A stretch of 64,000 nt of DNA, from positions 1,288,474-1,352,473 of the forward strand of contig CAVYVA010000001.1 of NCBI GenBank assembly GCA_963771835.1, given 5' to 3'. Below the pieces are notes generated by a model. It saw only the letters and a program-made list of their open reading frames with translations, did no database searches and was not told where the DNA came from. Made by a program: the position numbers and the translations under genes. Source of the stretch: CAVQCJ01 sp963771835. Lineage in GTDB: Bacteria > Actinomycetota > Actinomycetes > Prado026. Positions 17,124-25,545 of this stretch are shown here, one piece after another; positions within the stretch are counted from its first letter, which is position 1; the number at the start of each line of letters is the position of its first letter.

Positions 17124-17795
17124 TCACGCCGCCGTCGGCACCGACCCGTCGTCGGTGATGAGGATCCACGACCCGAAGCGGGCCCGGATCCCCTGCGCGA
17201 CGTCGTCGTGACCGGGGACCAGCTGCGCGTTCAGCCGGTTCTGCTGGACGACGGTGCCGACGCCGGCCAGCGTGACGTCTGTGCGGACCGACCCGCTCGC
17301 GCTGTCGCCGTACACAAACGTGAACACCTGGTGCCCCAGCGCGTCGAGCTCGGCCTCGCTGTAGCGGACCTTGACGACGTGAAACGGGGTGTCAGGGTGT
17401 GTGCGGTGCATGACGGCGGCCAGGTGCGACGCCGTGCCGGCCCAGTACTTCGCGGCCACCGCGACGCCCAGGCTCTGGCCGTCGTCCGCGATCCACGAGC
17501 CCCCGAAGCGGCTGCTGGAGTCGGGATAGCCCTGGATGAGGTGCTGCAGGGTGTCCAGGGCCTGCCTCACCGTGCGGCGCACGGGATGGTGCGTCGCCGG
17601 GAAGGGACTCGTGTCGTAGTGGAACGGCGGGCCCGACCACGACGGGGACGGCGTGACGGACGGTGCCACCGACGGAGCCGGCGCGGCTGCCGTCGGGGTT
17701 GGCACAGCGGGGGCTGTACCGGTGCAACCGGCGACCGCAACGGTCCCCAGAGCCACGATGCCCGCGACCCACCACGGCCTACCAGCACGCGCCAT
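17124..17795 (-). CDS. secreted lipoprotein of unknown function
   Basis: A 223-residue predicted lipoprotein. Signal peptide residues 1-23 end in the lipobox VAVAGC, then comes a Pro/Ala/Ser-rich linker (APAPSVAPSVTPSPS, to about residue 52) and a globular domain with LDTLQHLIQGYPDSSSRFGG, SEAELDALGHQVFTFV and a final SWILITDDGSVP. I recognise no family. Conserved pairs such as FGGSW/FGSWI suggest an internal duplication of a small binding unit. It is convergent with phzF with only 34 bp between. Confidence 0.7.
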   Translation of the reverse strand: MARAGRPWWVAGIVALGTVAVAGCTGTAPAVPTPTAAAPAPSVAPSVTPSPSWSGPPFHYDTSPFPATHHPVRRTVRQALDTLQHLIQGYPDSSSRFGGSWIADDGQSLGVAVAAKYWAGTASHLAAVMHRTHPDTPFHVVKVRYSEAELDALGHQVFTFVYGDSASGSVRTDVTLAGVGTVVQQNRLNAQLVPGHDDVAQGIRARFGSWILITDDGSVPTAA

Positions 17796-17845
17796 ACCTC
17801 ATTCTCGCGCAGACCTGCCAGCCGGTTTGCCGAGACCGGGTTCGG

Positions 17846-18457
17846 CTAGTACGCGCCGTGGCTGCTGCTGGACGTCGACGGCGACTGGCCCGCACTGCCC
17901 GCCGTGGACATGATCTCGGCACCGCTCGTGGAGGCGACCCACCAGAGGCCACCGAACTCGTTCGAGCCCTGCCCGGAGGCCACTCCCGGCGAGTTGTCGA
18001 GCGCGAACGTGTAGACCGGCCATCCGTTGACCGTCAGCTGCTTGCTCCCGTCCGGGCGCGTGATCACTCCGAGACCGGCGGTGACGCTGCTCGCCGCCGT
18101 CGGCATCTCATCGCTGGACGTGACCGGCGGCCAGTACTGGAGGCAGGCACCCGTGCAGTTCGAGTGACCCTTCGTGTCGGCGGCAAAGCGGTAGACCGTC
18201 CTGCCCTGGCCGTTCACGAGGATGGTTCCGAGCGCTGTCCTCGCCGTGGTCAGCTCGGCCCCGGCCGGTGCCGGGGCGACCGACGCCGGCGCAGACGGAG
18301 CTCCCCCATATCTCGCCGACGTGCCTGACGCACTGCTGCACGCCGCCAGCGCGAACGCGGACGCCGCGACCCCGGCCGCCAGCGTGAATGCCTTCGCTCG
18401 CCATGGGCCACGGAGCGCGCGGATGGACTCTCGGGTGGTTGATCTGGACGACATCAT
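17846..18457 (-). CDS. secreted-repeat lipoprotein (COG4315/Lipoprotein_15)
   Basis: A 203-residue lipoprotein. After a twin-Arg-poor signal with lipobox ALAACSS (Cys near residue 40) and a Pro/Ala linker, two copies of the secreted-repeat unit occur: TVYRFAADTKGHSNCTGACLQYWPP near residue 85-110 and YTFALDNSPGVASGQGSNEFGGLWW near 150-175. The family is common in actinobacteria and its function is not established; it may bind metal or sense redox state. The second ATG (residue 2) fits the GGAGGA site better than the first. Confidence 0.82.
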   Translation of the reverse strand: MMSSRSTTRESIRALRGPWRAKAFTLAAGVAASAFALAACSSASGTSARYGGAPSAPASVAPAPAGAELTTARTALGTILVNGQGRTVYRFAADTKGHSNCTGACLQYWPPVTSSDEMPTAASSVTAGLGVITRPDGSKQLTVNGWPVYTFALDNSPGVASGQGSNEFGGLWWVASTSGAEIMSTAGSAGQSPSTSSSSHGAY

Positions 18458-18619
18458 TCCTCCATTGGTGTTCTAGAAGGAGGAACGAGGCCCCGGCCGC
18501 GTACGTTCAGCCGGCCGTCATGTGGTACGTCACAGCACGCGAGCGGAATATTCCGACACGTCCGCACCCGACTCCACGGAGCCGGAGGAGCGGTCCGGTG
18601 CCCCCACCGGTGCACACTG

Positions 18620-19417
18620 ATGCGCGTGCAGGCTTCGCGCAGTGATCGTCGGCGGGGGTCGTTCGACGAGGTCGCCGACCTGTATGACCGCGCCCGGCCG
18701 GGCTACCCACCGGAGCTGGTCAGCGACCTGTCCGCCCTAGCCGGGCTGGACGCCGCAAGCCGAGTTCTCGAGGTCGGCCCCGGGACTGGACAGCTGACGG
18801 TCGAGCTGGCTGCTTCGGGCTGCCGCATCGTCGCTGTGGAGCTTGGACGCGACCTGGCGCGCATCCTGGAGCGCAACGTGGCGGCCTTTGAGAACGTCGA
18901 GGTCGTGCAGGCTGCTTTTGAGGACTGGCCGCTGTCGCACGAGCCGTTCGACCTCGTGGTGTTCGCCACCGCCTTCCACTGGATCGACCCAGCCGTTCGA
19001 CTGGTCAGGAGCGCCGCCGTGCTTCGGCCAGGAGGCTCGCTCGCGATCATCAGGACCCACCACGTCGGCGGCGGGACGCCGCGATTCGCCGAGCTCGCCA
19101 CGCCGTGCTACCGGCGGTGGATAGCAGCGGATGCAACGTTCGTCCTGCCGGATCGGGACGCGATCCCGGTCGACCGCGAGCTGGACGAGTCGCCTCTGTT
19201 CATGGACGCGTCACGCCGCTCGTACCTGCGCGACCTCAGCTACACGAGCCGCGAGTATGTCGACCTTCTGGCCACCTGGTCGCCCAACCGCGCTCTGACG
19301 GAGCAAGCCCGCGCCGGCCTTCTCGCCTGCCTCGAGCGGCTGATCGATTCGCGCCTCGACGGAAGGGTCACGCTCAGCTACCTCACCGAGCTCCAGGTGG
19401 CACGCAAACGCACCTAG
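18620..19417 (+). CDS. class I SAM-dependent methyltransferase
   Basis: A 265-residue methyltransferase. It opens with SFDEVADLYDRARPGYPPEL, then motif I VLEVGPGTGQLTVELAASG near residue 52, acidic motif IVAVELGRDLA, and FDLVVFATAFHWIDP near 112, typical of the UbiE-like group. The substrate is not indicated. The start at ATG 18620 gives MRVQASRSDRR. It is alone on the plus strand between genes transcribed the other way. Confidence 0.85.
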   Translation: MRVQASRSDRRRGSFDEVADLYDRARPGYPPELVSDLSALAGLDAASRVLEVGPGTGQLTVELAASGCRIVAVELGRDLARILERNVAAFENVEVVQAAFEDWPLSHEPFDLVVFATAFHWIDPAVRLVRSAAVLRPGGSLAIIRTHHVGGGTPRFAELATPCYRRWIAADATFVLPDRDAIPVDRELDESPLFMDASRRSYLRDLSYTSREYVDLLATWSPNRALTEQARAGLLACLERLIDSRLDGRVTLSYLTELQVARKRT

Positions 19418-19492
19418 TGCCAGCTAGGTGGGCGCACAGAACGGCACGTAGGTCGGTACTCCGAACCGCAGCCGGGCGGCTCGGTGAGATGC

Positions 19493-20773
19493 TCACGGTG
19501 CGACACGCGGTAACCCCCAGAGCATCTCGTAGAGAACCTGCGGGCGGCCTGAGTCGTCGAAGCCGCCGAACGTCACCGTCGGGGTGTCTGGGTCTGCCGG
19601 GTCGACGACGAAGGTCCGCCCGTCGAGCGGCGCCGCGTCCAACGAGCTCTCGGGGAGCAGGATCCGGAGACCGTCCGCAGCTGTGGTCACCTCAACCCGG
19701 CGGTCAGCCCACGCGTACACCCCGGCGAAGCGGTGCACGTCGCCGGCAGCATCGGGGACGGGATCCAGACGCAGCGCCGGGACTCGGACGCCTGTCGTCG
19801 CCGGTAGGAGATCGGCGAAAAGAGACCGGTACATCGCGCGTCCGCTGTCCGCGTTGGTCAGCAGGACGAACGCGCTCCGCTGCCCCGGCAGCAGCCGGAG
19901 GATGGCCCGCTCACCCGGCACCAGGCCGTCCCAGCCCCATACCTCCTCACCATCCCAGTCGAACCGGGCCCAGCCCAGGCCCCACGCATCGAGCCAGCCG
20001 TAGATGGCGACGTCGCTGTGGACGGCGCGAAGGTCGGCCAGCGCGGGCTCGTCGAGATGGGTGCCCGCGAGTCTGAGCAGATCCGCGGCAGTCGTGACGA
20101 GGCATGTTCCGGCCGGGGCGTATGCCTTGGAGACCAGCGGCTCGACGGAAGCGATACCGGTGGTGGTGACCGAGTGCCCGCGGACACGGGACGATGCAGG
20201 GTCCGCAGGCTTTGTGTCTCGCATCCCCAGGTCGTCGAGGAACCGGTCGATCGCCTCCTCGAACGGCTGCCCGGTCACGTTCTCGACAACGCAACCAAGG
20301 ACGCACCAGCCGACGTTCGTGTAGGACCAGAATCGTGAGGCTTCCTCATCTCGCGGCAGGTCGGCCACGAGACGTACAAGGGCGCCGTCGTCTGTGTCGA
20401 GACGGTCGTCGAAGCCGAACTCGAGACCGGCCCGCAGCGGCAGTCCGGAGCGGTTCGCCATCAGATCGCGGACGGTCGTCGACGACGCCCAGCGAGCTCC
20501 CTGCAGTTCCGGGACATGCGCAGTCACCGGATCGTCCAGAGACAGTCGACCGGCACCCGCGAGCGCGGCCAGATGAGTGGCCACCATGGACTTGGTGAGG
20601 GATCCGGCGCTGAAGGGCGTCGTGCTCCTGACTGGCCTGCCGGAGGCGACGTCCGCGACACCGAAGTACGCCACCGTGACAGTGCCACCGTGGAGAATCC
20701 CGAGCGCGGCTCCCGGGACGGACCACCGGGTCGCGTGCACCCGGAGCAGCTCGGCGATGTCGTCCTCGTCCAC
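19493..20773 (-). CDS. beta-lactamase-fold serine hydrolase (class C/PBP4*-like)
   Basis: A 426-residue serine hydrolase. SAGSLTKSMVA near residue 55 holds the SxxK pair, YTNVGW near 145 the YxN motif, and a C-terminal lipocalin-like beta domain starts near residue 330 (RFAGVYAWADRRVEV). No signal peptide is present, so a cytoplasmic esterase or peptidase is more likely than cell-wall D,D-peptidase. The GTG start at 20773 precedes DEDDIAELLRVHATRW; upstream codons in the frame are not starts. Confidence 0.82.
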   Translation of the reverse strand: MDEDDIAELLRVHATRWSVPGAALGILHGGTVTVAYFGVADVASGRPVRSTTPFSAGSLTKSMVATHLAALAGAGRLSLDDPVTAHVPELQGARWASSTTVRDLMANRSGLPLRAGLEFGFDDRLDTDDGALVRLVADLPRDEEASRFWSYTNVGWCVLGCVVENVTGQPFEEAIDRFLDDLGMRDTKPADPASSRVRGHSVTTTGIASVEPLVSKAYAPAGTCLVTTAADLLRLAGTHLDEPALADLRAVHSDVAIYGWLDAWGLGWARFDWDGEEVWGWDGLVPGERAILRLLPGQRSAFVLLTNADSGRAMYRSLFADLLPATTGVRVPALRLDPVPDAAGDVHRFAGVYAWADRRVEVTTAADGLRILLPESSLDAAPLDGRTFVVDPADPDTPTVTFGGFDDSGRPQVLYEMLWGLPRVAP

Positions 20774-20868
20774 GAGACGGATCCTAGGTAGGGCAACGCC
20801 GACGCTGCACTGCGACACCCGATTCCAGGCACCAGCTCGCGGTCCGTTCCCCAACCGGGTTCGGCTGC

Positions 20869-21798
20869 CTACTCGTGGAACGTCGCGGGGTCGGCGCGGA
20901 CGAACTTCCCCGTTCCGTCGGGGTTCCCCACGCCACCTACGTACAGCGCCGCGAACCGGGAGAAGGCCACCGCCCCAGCCGCGACCGCGACCGCTGACAC
21001 CCGGAACGGCTTGCCGTGGTCCGACACGACCTGCGTGATCGTCTGCGTTCCGTCCAGGACGGTGAACTGGAGGGTGAACTCGCAGTAGTACCGGTTGGTC
21101 TGCGCGGTGATCTCGAAGGCTTGCTGCTCGCCACGGGTGAGGGACACGGTCTTCTGCTGGAAGTACGGCCCGCCCCACTCGCCGCCCTGCAACGACCTGG
21201 CCACCGTGACGGGCTGGTCGAGGTCCAGGCCCACGCGCACCGTGTCATCGGCGCCCGCCGACGGGGAGAAGACGAGCGTCCCGGTGTAGGGGTCCCGGCA
21301 CGTCTTGAGGGGCCGCATGTCGAGGATCCGGATGGGCTGGTCCCGGTTCCCTTCCAGGATCAGCTTGATGTTCAGGTAGCCGTCGGCCGCGCCGCCGTGC
21401 GCGCGGACCCAGTCGTCGTACGCTCCGGGGACGGACGACTGGCTCGCGGCGTTCATCGCCTGGAGGTCCGTGCCGGTGAGGTCGAGCGGCCGCTCGAAGA
21501 GGAAGGACTCGCTCTCGCGCTGCTCGAGCTGCAGGGCCCGCACCGCGATCGCGTTGCCGGTGGGCCGGTTGATCGCCGTCTGCGCCGACTTGAGCAGCTG
21601 CTGGCTGAGCGTCGTGACCAGGGCGATGACGACGGCCGTAGCCACGGCGCCCAGCCACACGATGGGTCGGTGCAGGGCACGCCGCCAGGCCGACGACGCC
21701 TGCGCCTGACGGTGTCGGCGCTCAGGTTCGCGGGGACTCGACGCAGGGTCCACGGCCAGCCTCCAACAGTTCGTCGGCGAGCGGCGAGGCGATGCCAC
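20869..21798 (-). CDS. one-helix membrane protein of unknown function, partner of the propeller protein
   Basis: A 309-residue protein with a basic N-terminus, one transmembrane segment near residues 46-66 (PIVWLGAVATAVVIALVTTL) and a mostly beta exterior domain. No family is recognised. It contains Gln-rich heptad-like stretch (LSQQLLKSAQT) just after the membrane and a conserved-looking DQPIRILDMRPL. It begins 27 bases after the upstream propeller gene ends, so the two very likely form an operon and may act together at the cell surface. The GTG start is uncertain. Confidence 0.65.
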   Translation of the reverse strand: MASPRRSPTNCWRLAVDPASSPREPERRHRQAQASSAWRRALHRPIVWLGAVATAVVIALVTTLSQQLLKSAQTAINRPTGNAIAVRALQLEQRESESFLFERPLDLTGTDLQAMNAASQSSVPGAYDDWVRAHGGAADGYLNIKLILEGNRDQPIRILDMRPLKTCRDPYTGTLVFSPSAGADDTVRVGLDLDQPVTVARSLQGGEWGGPYFQQKTVSLTRGEQQAFEITAQTNRYYCEFTLQFTVLDGTQTITQVVSDHGKPFRVSAVAVAAGAVAFSRFAALYVGGVGNPDGTGKFVRADPATFHE

Positions 21799-21825
21799 GC
21801 CGCTCGCCGGACGAAGGTCCTGGGC

Positions 21826-23709
21826 TCAGGCCCCTATCTCGAACGGGTACGGACCGTTCCAGTTGAACGACGGGCCGGAGTCGCGCCAGAAGAAGTGCAG
21901 GCTGTCCCCGGTCTCGGCAACCAGCTCGAGGTTGCCCGGGTCGCCGAAGTTGCTCTGCGTGAGGCTCACCTCGCTGTAGCTCGCGCCGGCTCCGAACGGG
22001 TACGGCCCGTACCACGGCATCGCCGGGTCGTCGTTGTCGCGCCAGTAGTGGGCCAGCCCACCACCCACGCACGGAACGACCAGCTCGAAGTTGCCCCGGG
22101 CACCGAACCGACTCTGCACCATGGCCGGTCGGCCCTGCACGCCATCGGCGAACGAGTACGGGCCGTTCCACGTGAACGACGGGCCGGAGTCACGCCAGAA
22201 GAACTGCAGCTGCGTCCCGCACCGGGCGACCAGCTCGAGGTTGCCCGGGTCGCCGAAGTTGCTCTGGAGCATGGCGACCTTGTCGACGCTGCCGACGCTG
22301 GCCCCGAACGCGAACGGCCCGTACCACGGCATGGCCGGGTCGTCGTTGTTGCGCCAGTAGTGCGCGAGACCGCCGTCGCGCAGCGGTACGACCATCTCGA
22401 AGTTGCCGCGGCCGCCGAACCTGCTCTGGACGAGTGCCGGGTTGCCGTCGACGTCGCCGGCGATCCGGTACGGACCGTTCCACCAGAAGCCCGGCCCTGA
22501 GTCGCGCCAGTAGAAGTCCAGCTGGTCGCCGGCACGGGCGATCATCTCGAGGTTGCCCGGCTCACCGTAGTTGCTCTGGATCATCGTGACGCTGTCGTAG
22601 CCGGTGGCCGTCGGGCCGAAGCTGTACGGCCCGTACCACGGCAGGCTCGGGTCGTCGTTGTCGCGCCAGTAGTGCGCCAGCCCGCCGATGTCCCGTGGCG
22701 TCACCATCTCGAAGTTGCCGTGGTTGCCGAAGCGTCCCTGGAGCATGAAGCCTGCGTGCCGGTCCAGGGGGAAGGGGTTGTCGTCGACCAGGCCAGAAGG
22801 GGTGCCGATCGGGTACCTCGCGGCGAGCTGGGTGGAGAAGCGTGCCCAGCCGTCGGTCTCACCGGTGAGCTGGGTGTACGTGCCGGCCAGGGTGGACGCG
22901 CCGCTGGAGACGATGTTCTGCCAGCCGTACTTGAGCTCGTAGCGCAACCAGTTGAGGAACAGGACCGAGCAGCCGGTCGAGACGTAGCTGCGGTCGGTCG
23001 GGTCGTTGACGTCGACGAAGTTCGGGCGGTCCGGGGTGTCCAGCCAGGTCGAGCCCGAGTTGAACCCGTCGAGCTGCTCGGGGTACATGAGCACGGCGAG
23101 CACCCGCGACAACCCCTCGCCGTTGCTGGCGGAGCAGTCCCAGCCGATCCCCTGGTCTGCGCTGAACACCTCGACCTCCTCGGCGACGACGAGCATCCGC
23201 GAGTGGTCGATGTTGACCGGGCCGGTCTCGGCGTCGACGTACAGGTCGGTCGCGGAGCAGCCCCAGTGGTAGGCGCCGCCGATCCCAGCGGCGATGATGA
23301 TGTTGAAAGACGCGGGTGCCACACCGACGAACATGCCCTCCAGCCGGGAGTACTCGCCCTCGCAGCTGCCCAGGACGCCGTCCGCGAGGGTCGCGCCGTC
23401 GGTTCCCAGAGCTGGGTCGTAGTAGACGTTGAAGTGCGGGGTCGAGCCCCGCAGCACGGTCGGGTAGTCGAACCCGGTCGGCAACAAGGCAGCGGCAGCC
23501 GCGGAGATCTCCAGCGCGGGATGCTCGAAGACGTGCTTGGTGGTGCCCCTGGGGGGACGGGCGCCTCGGGGGCTCGTCTCGCCGGTGCCGGGGGCCCGGA
23601 GTCGCTCGCCGATCGGGACCGGGGAACGCAGGTCGACCTTGTCGGCGACGACCGGTGCCCGTTCGACGGAGATCTCGGGCGTCCTGCGGGTCGGACGGGT
23701 GGTGGACAT
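21826..23709 (-). CDS. two-domain protein: gluzincin-like N-terminal domain plus six propeller-type repeats
   Basis: A 627-residue protein without an obvious signal peptide. Residues about 60-310 look like a degenerate metallopeptidase: VVAEEVEVF sits where HExxH would be and ASNGEGLSRVLA where the second Glu motif would be, so the zinc histidines are missing. Residues about 318-627 hold six repeats of about 50 residues, alternating two types: FGxxGNFEMV..GGLAHYWRDNDDP..PWYGP and FGxPGNLELV..FFWRDSGPxFxWNGP. These resemble PLL-type sugar-binding propellers. The start ATG follows AGGAAGAGAGG. It is followed at once by the membrane protein gene. Confidence 0.7.
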   Translation of the reverse strand: MSTTRPTRRTPEISVERAPVVADKVDLRSPVPIGERLRAPGTGETSPRGARPPRGTTKHVFEHPALEISAAAAALLPTGFDYPTVLRGSTPHFNVYYDPALGTDGATLADGVLGSCEGEYSRLEGMFVGVAPASFNIIIAAGIGGAYHWGCSATDLYVDAETGPVNIDHSRMLVVAEEVEVFSADQGIGWDCSASNGEGLSRVLAVLMYPEQLDGFNSGSTWLDTPDRPNFVDVNDPTDRSYVSTGCSVLFLNWLRYELKYGWQNIVSSGASTLAGTYTQLTGETDGWARFSTQLAARYPIGTPSGLVDDNPFPLDRHAGFMLQGRFGNHGNFEMVTPRDIGGLAHYWRDNDDPSLPWYGPYSFGPTATGYDSVTMIQSNYGEPGNLEMIARAGDQLDFYWRDSGPGFWWNGPYRIAGDVDGNPALVQSRFGGRGNFEMVVPLRDGGLAHYWRNNDDPAMPWYGPFAFGASVGSVDKVAMLQSNFGDPGNLELVARCGTQLQFFWRDSGPSFTWNGPYSFADGVQGRPAMVQSRFGARGNFELVVPCVGGGLAHYWRDNDDPAMPWYGPYPFGAGASYSEVSLTQSNFGDPGNLELVAETGDSLHFFWRDSGPSFNWNGPYPFEIGA

Positions 23710-23843
23710 GGCGGGGTCCTCTCTTCCTGGCTTGCGACGTCGGCAGTCGGTGCGGCCGGGGAGGCCCAGACCCGGCTTGCGGGTGACACCCAGAAGGCGT
23801 CGGTCAGGTATGGCGTGCGGCGGCGAGCGTTGGCCCGCACTCC

Positions 23844-23897
23844 TCACCTGGCAGGCGGCTCGCACGGAGGGCCGCTGCGCAACGGTTCTGCACGCAT
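23844..23897 (-). CDS. possible 17-residue leader ORF upstream of the propeller gene
   Basis: An ATG preceded by a strong GGGAGG at ideal spacing opens MRAEPLRSGPPCEPPAR and stops 134 bases before the propeller start. It may be a leader peptide or chance. Confidence 0.2.
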   Translation of the reverse strand: MRAEPLRSGPPCEPPAR

Positions 23898-24239
23898 GGC
23901 ACCTCCCTACCCCAGATCGGTTACACACAGCACACGCGCACACACGCTGGGTTCGTACGGGGCGAGTCAACCCCCCACCTCCCGCGTTGTCCAGAGCCGA
24001 TTTGGGGGGCTTTCGCACGAGTGTCCGGTCGCGGCAACGGCCGTCCCGGGCGTCGACCGCCGGCCGGGTGGGCGACCTTCGCGATCGTCCCCACGGTGAG
24101 CCTGAGCCGGCGCTGCGGCTGCGCCGCCGGACCCCTACGCACCGCCCCCCGCCACCGGCGGCCTACCCGACGGCTCTGGACGTGGTCAACGTCCTCGTCC
24201 TGGTCGCCTCGGTGGTCGGCAGCCGTCCCTACGGCCTCG

Positions 24240-24302
24240 ACACCCGAGATCATCCGCTGCCTCAATCGCTACGGGGCCCGCGAAGTCTTCAACGCCCTAC
24301 CC
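24240..24302 (+). mobile_element. IS110-family transposase C-terminal remnant
   Basis: The frame reads TPEIIRCLNRYGAREVFNALP, which I recognise as close to the C-terminal motif (EIIRCLKRYxAREV) of IS110-type DEDD transposases. No catalytic DEDD or Ser part and no element ends are seen around it, so only a short relic remains. Confidence 0.45.
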
Positions 24303-24722
24303 CCGCGCAGCGCTCGCTTGACCGTAGGAGCATCACATCGGCGTGGCCGGCTGCCGACCAGCACATGGAGATCATGTGGGAGTACAGCACCTTGTGCCCG
24401 GACGTCGTCGACCGCAACGCGGTCTTCGGGCCGACGGTATGCGGCGCACGACTTCTGCTTCCCGGCGTCCGAGGCGCTGCTGTACCGCGTTCAGGCTGTA
24501 CCGAGACGAACGTGGGGTTCGACGGCGGCTCCTACACACCGGTATGGCCGGATGCAAACACCAACACCAACACGGGCGCGGGATGCACGTTGATCCCGGT
24601 CACCGATGCCGGCGTCTTCGCGCGGTACGGGTCGCTGCTCCCGCTGACTTACCTCAGATTCGGCGGCGGCAGCAGCACACGCATCCGCTTCAACGACTTC
24701 CGGAGATCATGCGCAACGCCTG

Positions 24723-24944
24723 CTAACTGTGCAGCGCGTCTTTGGTCTTGTCGGCGAGCTCCTCGACCTTGTCCCTGGTCAATTCGATCACCTCATCGGC
24801 CTTGTTCTTCGCGTGGTCGATCTTCTCCTCGGTCTCGCCCGTGCGCCTATCCGCCGTTCCTTCCGATTCGAGGTCCTTGTCGCCGGTGAGCACACCCGCG
24901 GCCTCCTTGACCTGGCCTTTGGCCTGATCAGACTTCGCACTCAT
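24723..24944 (-). CDS. CsbD family stress protein
   Basis: A 73-residue, highly charged, helical protein typical of the CsbD family (KGQVKEAAGVLTGDKDLESEG core). In Bacillus csbD is controlled by sigma B, and homologues are general-stress proteins of unknown biochemical role. The ATG has a ribosome site GGGGAAGGG upstream. It lies next to a tiny membrane protein and a zinc-ribbon protein on the same strand, which may be a small stress cluster. No SigB-type promoter could be assigned by eye. Confidence 0.85.
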   Translation of the reverse strand: MSAKSDQAKGQVKEAAGVLTGDKDLESEGTADRRTGETEEKIDHAKNKADEVIELTRDKVEELADKTKDALHS

Positions 24945-25103
24945 CGCATACCGCCCTTCCCCGTCGTGTTCTCCCCAACCATGGTCCGGACGCCACGGGC
25001 CCAGCCAGAGGAATCAGTCCTCCTGACCCCGGGTCCGCAACCAGCGGAACTAGTTAAGCGTCAACCCAAGACAGCGCCGAACAGCACCGTGAACACGGGC
25101 AGT

Positions 25104-25184
25104 TCACCTTCTTCGCAGGATGAACATCGCCAGAGCAATGATGGCGAGGATCAGCACGACGGTGATGAGCAGGCCTTGGGACAC
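25104..25184 (-). CDS. 26-residue single-helix membrane protein
   Basis: A tiny frame reading SQGLLITVVLILAIIALAM after a GTG start and ending in FILRRR. It has one hydrophobic helix with a basic C-terminal end and a near-consensus ribosome site GAGGAGG 7 bases before the GTG. The helix, the positive tail and the ribosome site argue for a real small protein. Function unknown; it sits between csbD and the zinc-ribbon gene. Confidence 0.55.
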   Translation of the reverse strand: MSQGLLITVVLILAIIALAMFILRRR

Positions 25185-25233
25185 TTGAACACCTCCTCGA
25201 TTCGTGTTGCGGTCAATGCGAAGGGCCGTGGGG

Positions 25234-25452
25234 TCAATCTGTCGACGGCACGGACATGGCCATCTGGCGCCGCCAGAGCCTGAAGGACAGGACCGTCGGC
25301 TCGTGGCAGCCGGGGCAGCGGGCCGCGAGCCGCTTGTCTGCGGACCAGTAGACGTACTCGAAGGAGTCCGCCGGGATTCTGTAGGAGCACGAAGCACAGT
25401 GGACGCTCGGGATCAGCGATTGGTAGTCGACCGGGACGGTCTGCTCTGCCAT
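25234..25452 (-). CDS. small zinc-ribbon protein
   Basis: A 72-residue protein with two CxxC knuckles, CASC near residue 18 and CPGC near residue 44, which should bind one zinc. Around them are FEYVYWSADKRLAAR and LWRRQMAMSV. Start MAEQTVPVDYQ at ATG 25452 has AGGAAGG upstream. The 100 bases around and upstream of this start are repeated near 29418-29515, there in front of a different short frame that also starts MAEQT. Confidence 0.6.
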   Translation of the reverse strand: MAEQTVPVDYQSLIPSVHCASCSYRIPADSFEYVYWSADKRLAARCPGCHEPTVLSFRLWRRQMAMSVPSTD

Positions 25453-25545
25453 GGGCCCAACCCGCCTTCCTCGCGCTGTGAGCGGCGAGGTGGCAGGGTC
25501 TGGGCAGACCAAGCGCGCTAGGCACTCGGAGTCTGGCACGTCTGC
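25441..25545. repeat. duplicated leader, copy A
   Basis: About 100 bp (start codon region and upstream of the zinc-ribbon gene) match copy B at 29419-29515 at roughly 85% identity with two small gaps. The shared core on the plus strand includes GTGGCAGGGTCTGGGC. Both copies keep the ATG-GCA-GAG-CAG start. Confidence 0.75.

Larger units (their letters stand above)
23710..24722. other. gene-poor kilobase with transposase debris
   Basis: Apart from the leader ORF (23844-23897) and the IS110-like fragment (24240-24302) no gene is convincing. Between 24360 and 24726 several frames each hold short protein-like stretches (MEIMWEYSTLCPDVVDRNAVF, AHDFCFPASEALLYRV, GAGCTLIPVTDAGVFARYG, PEIMRNAC then stop) that would join only through several frameshifts; this looks like a decayed gene. 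Codon bias is weaker than in the rest of the window, and the stretch ends against csbD. Confidence 0.4.
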
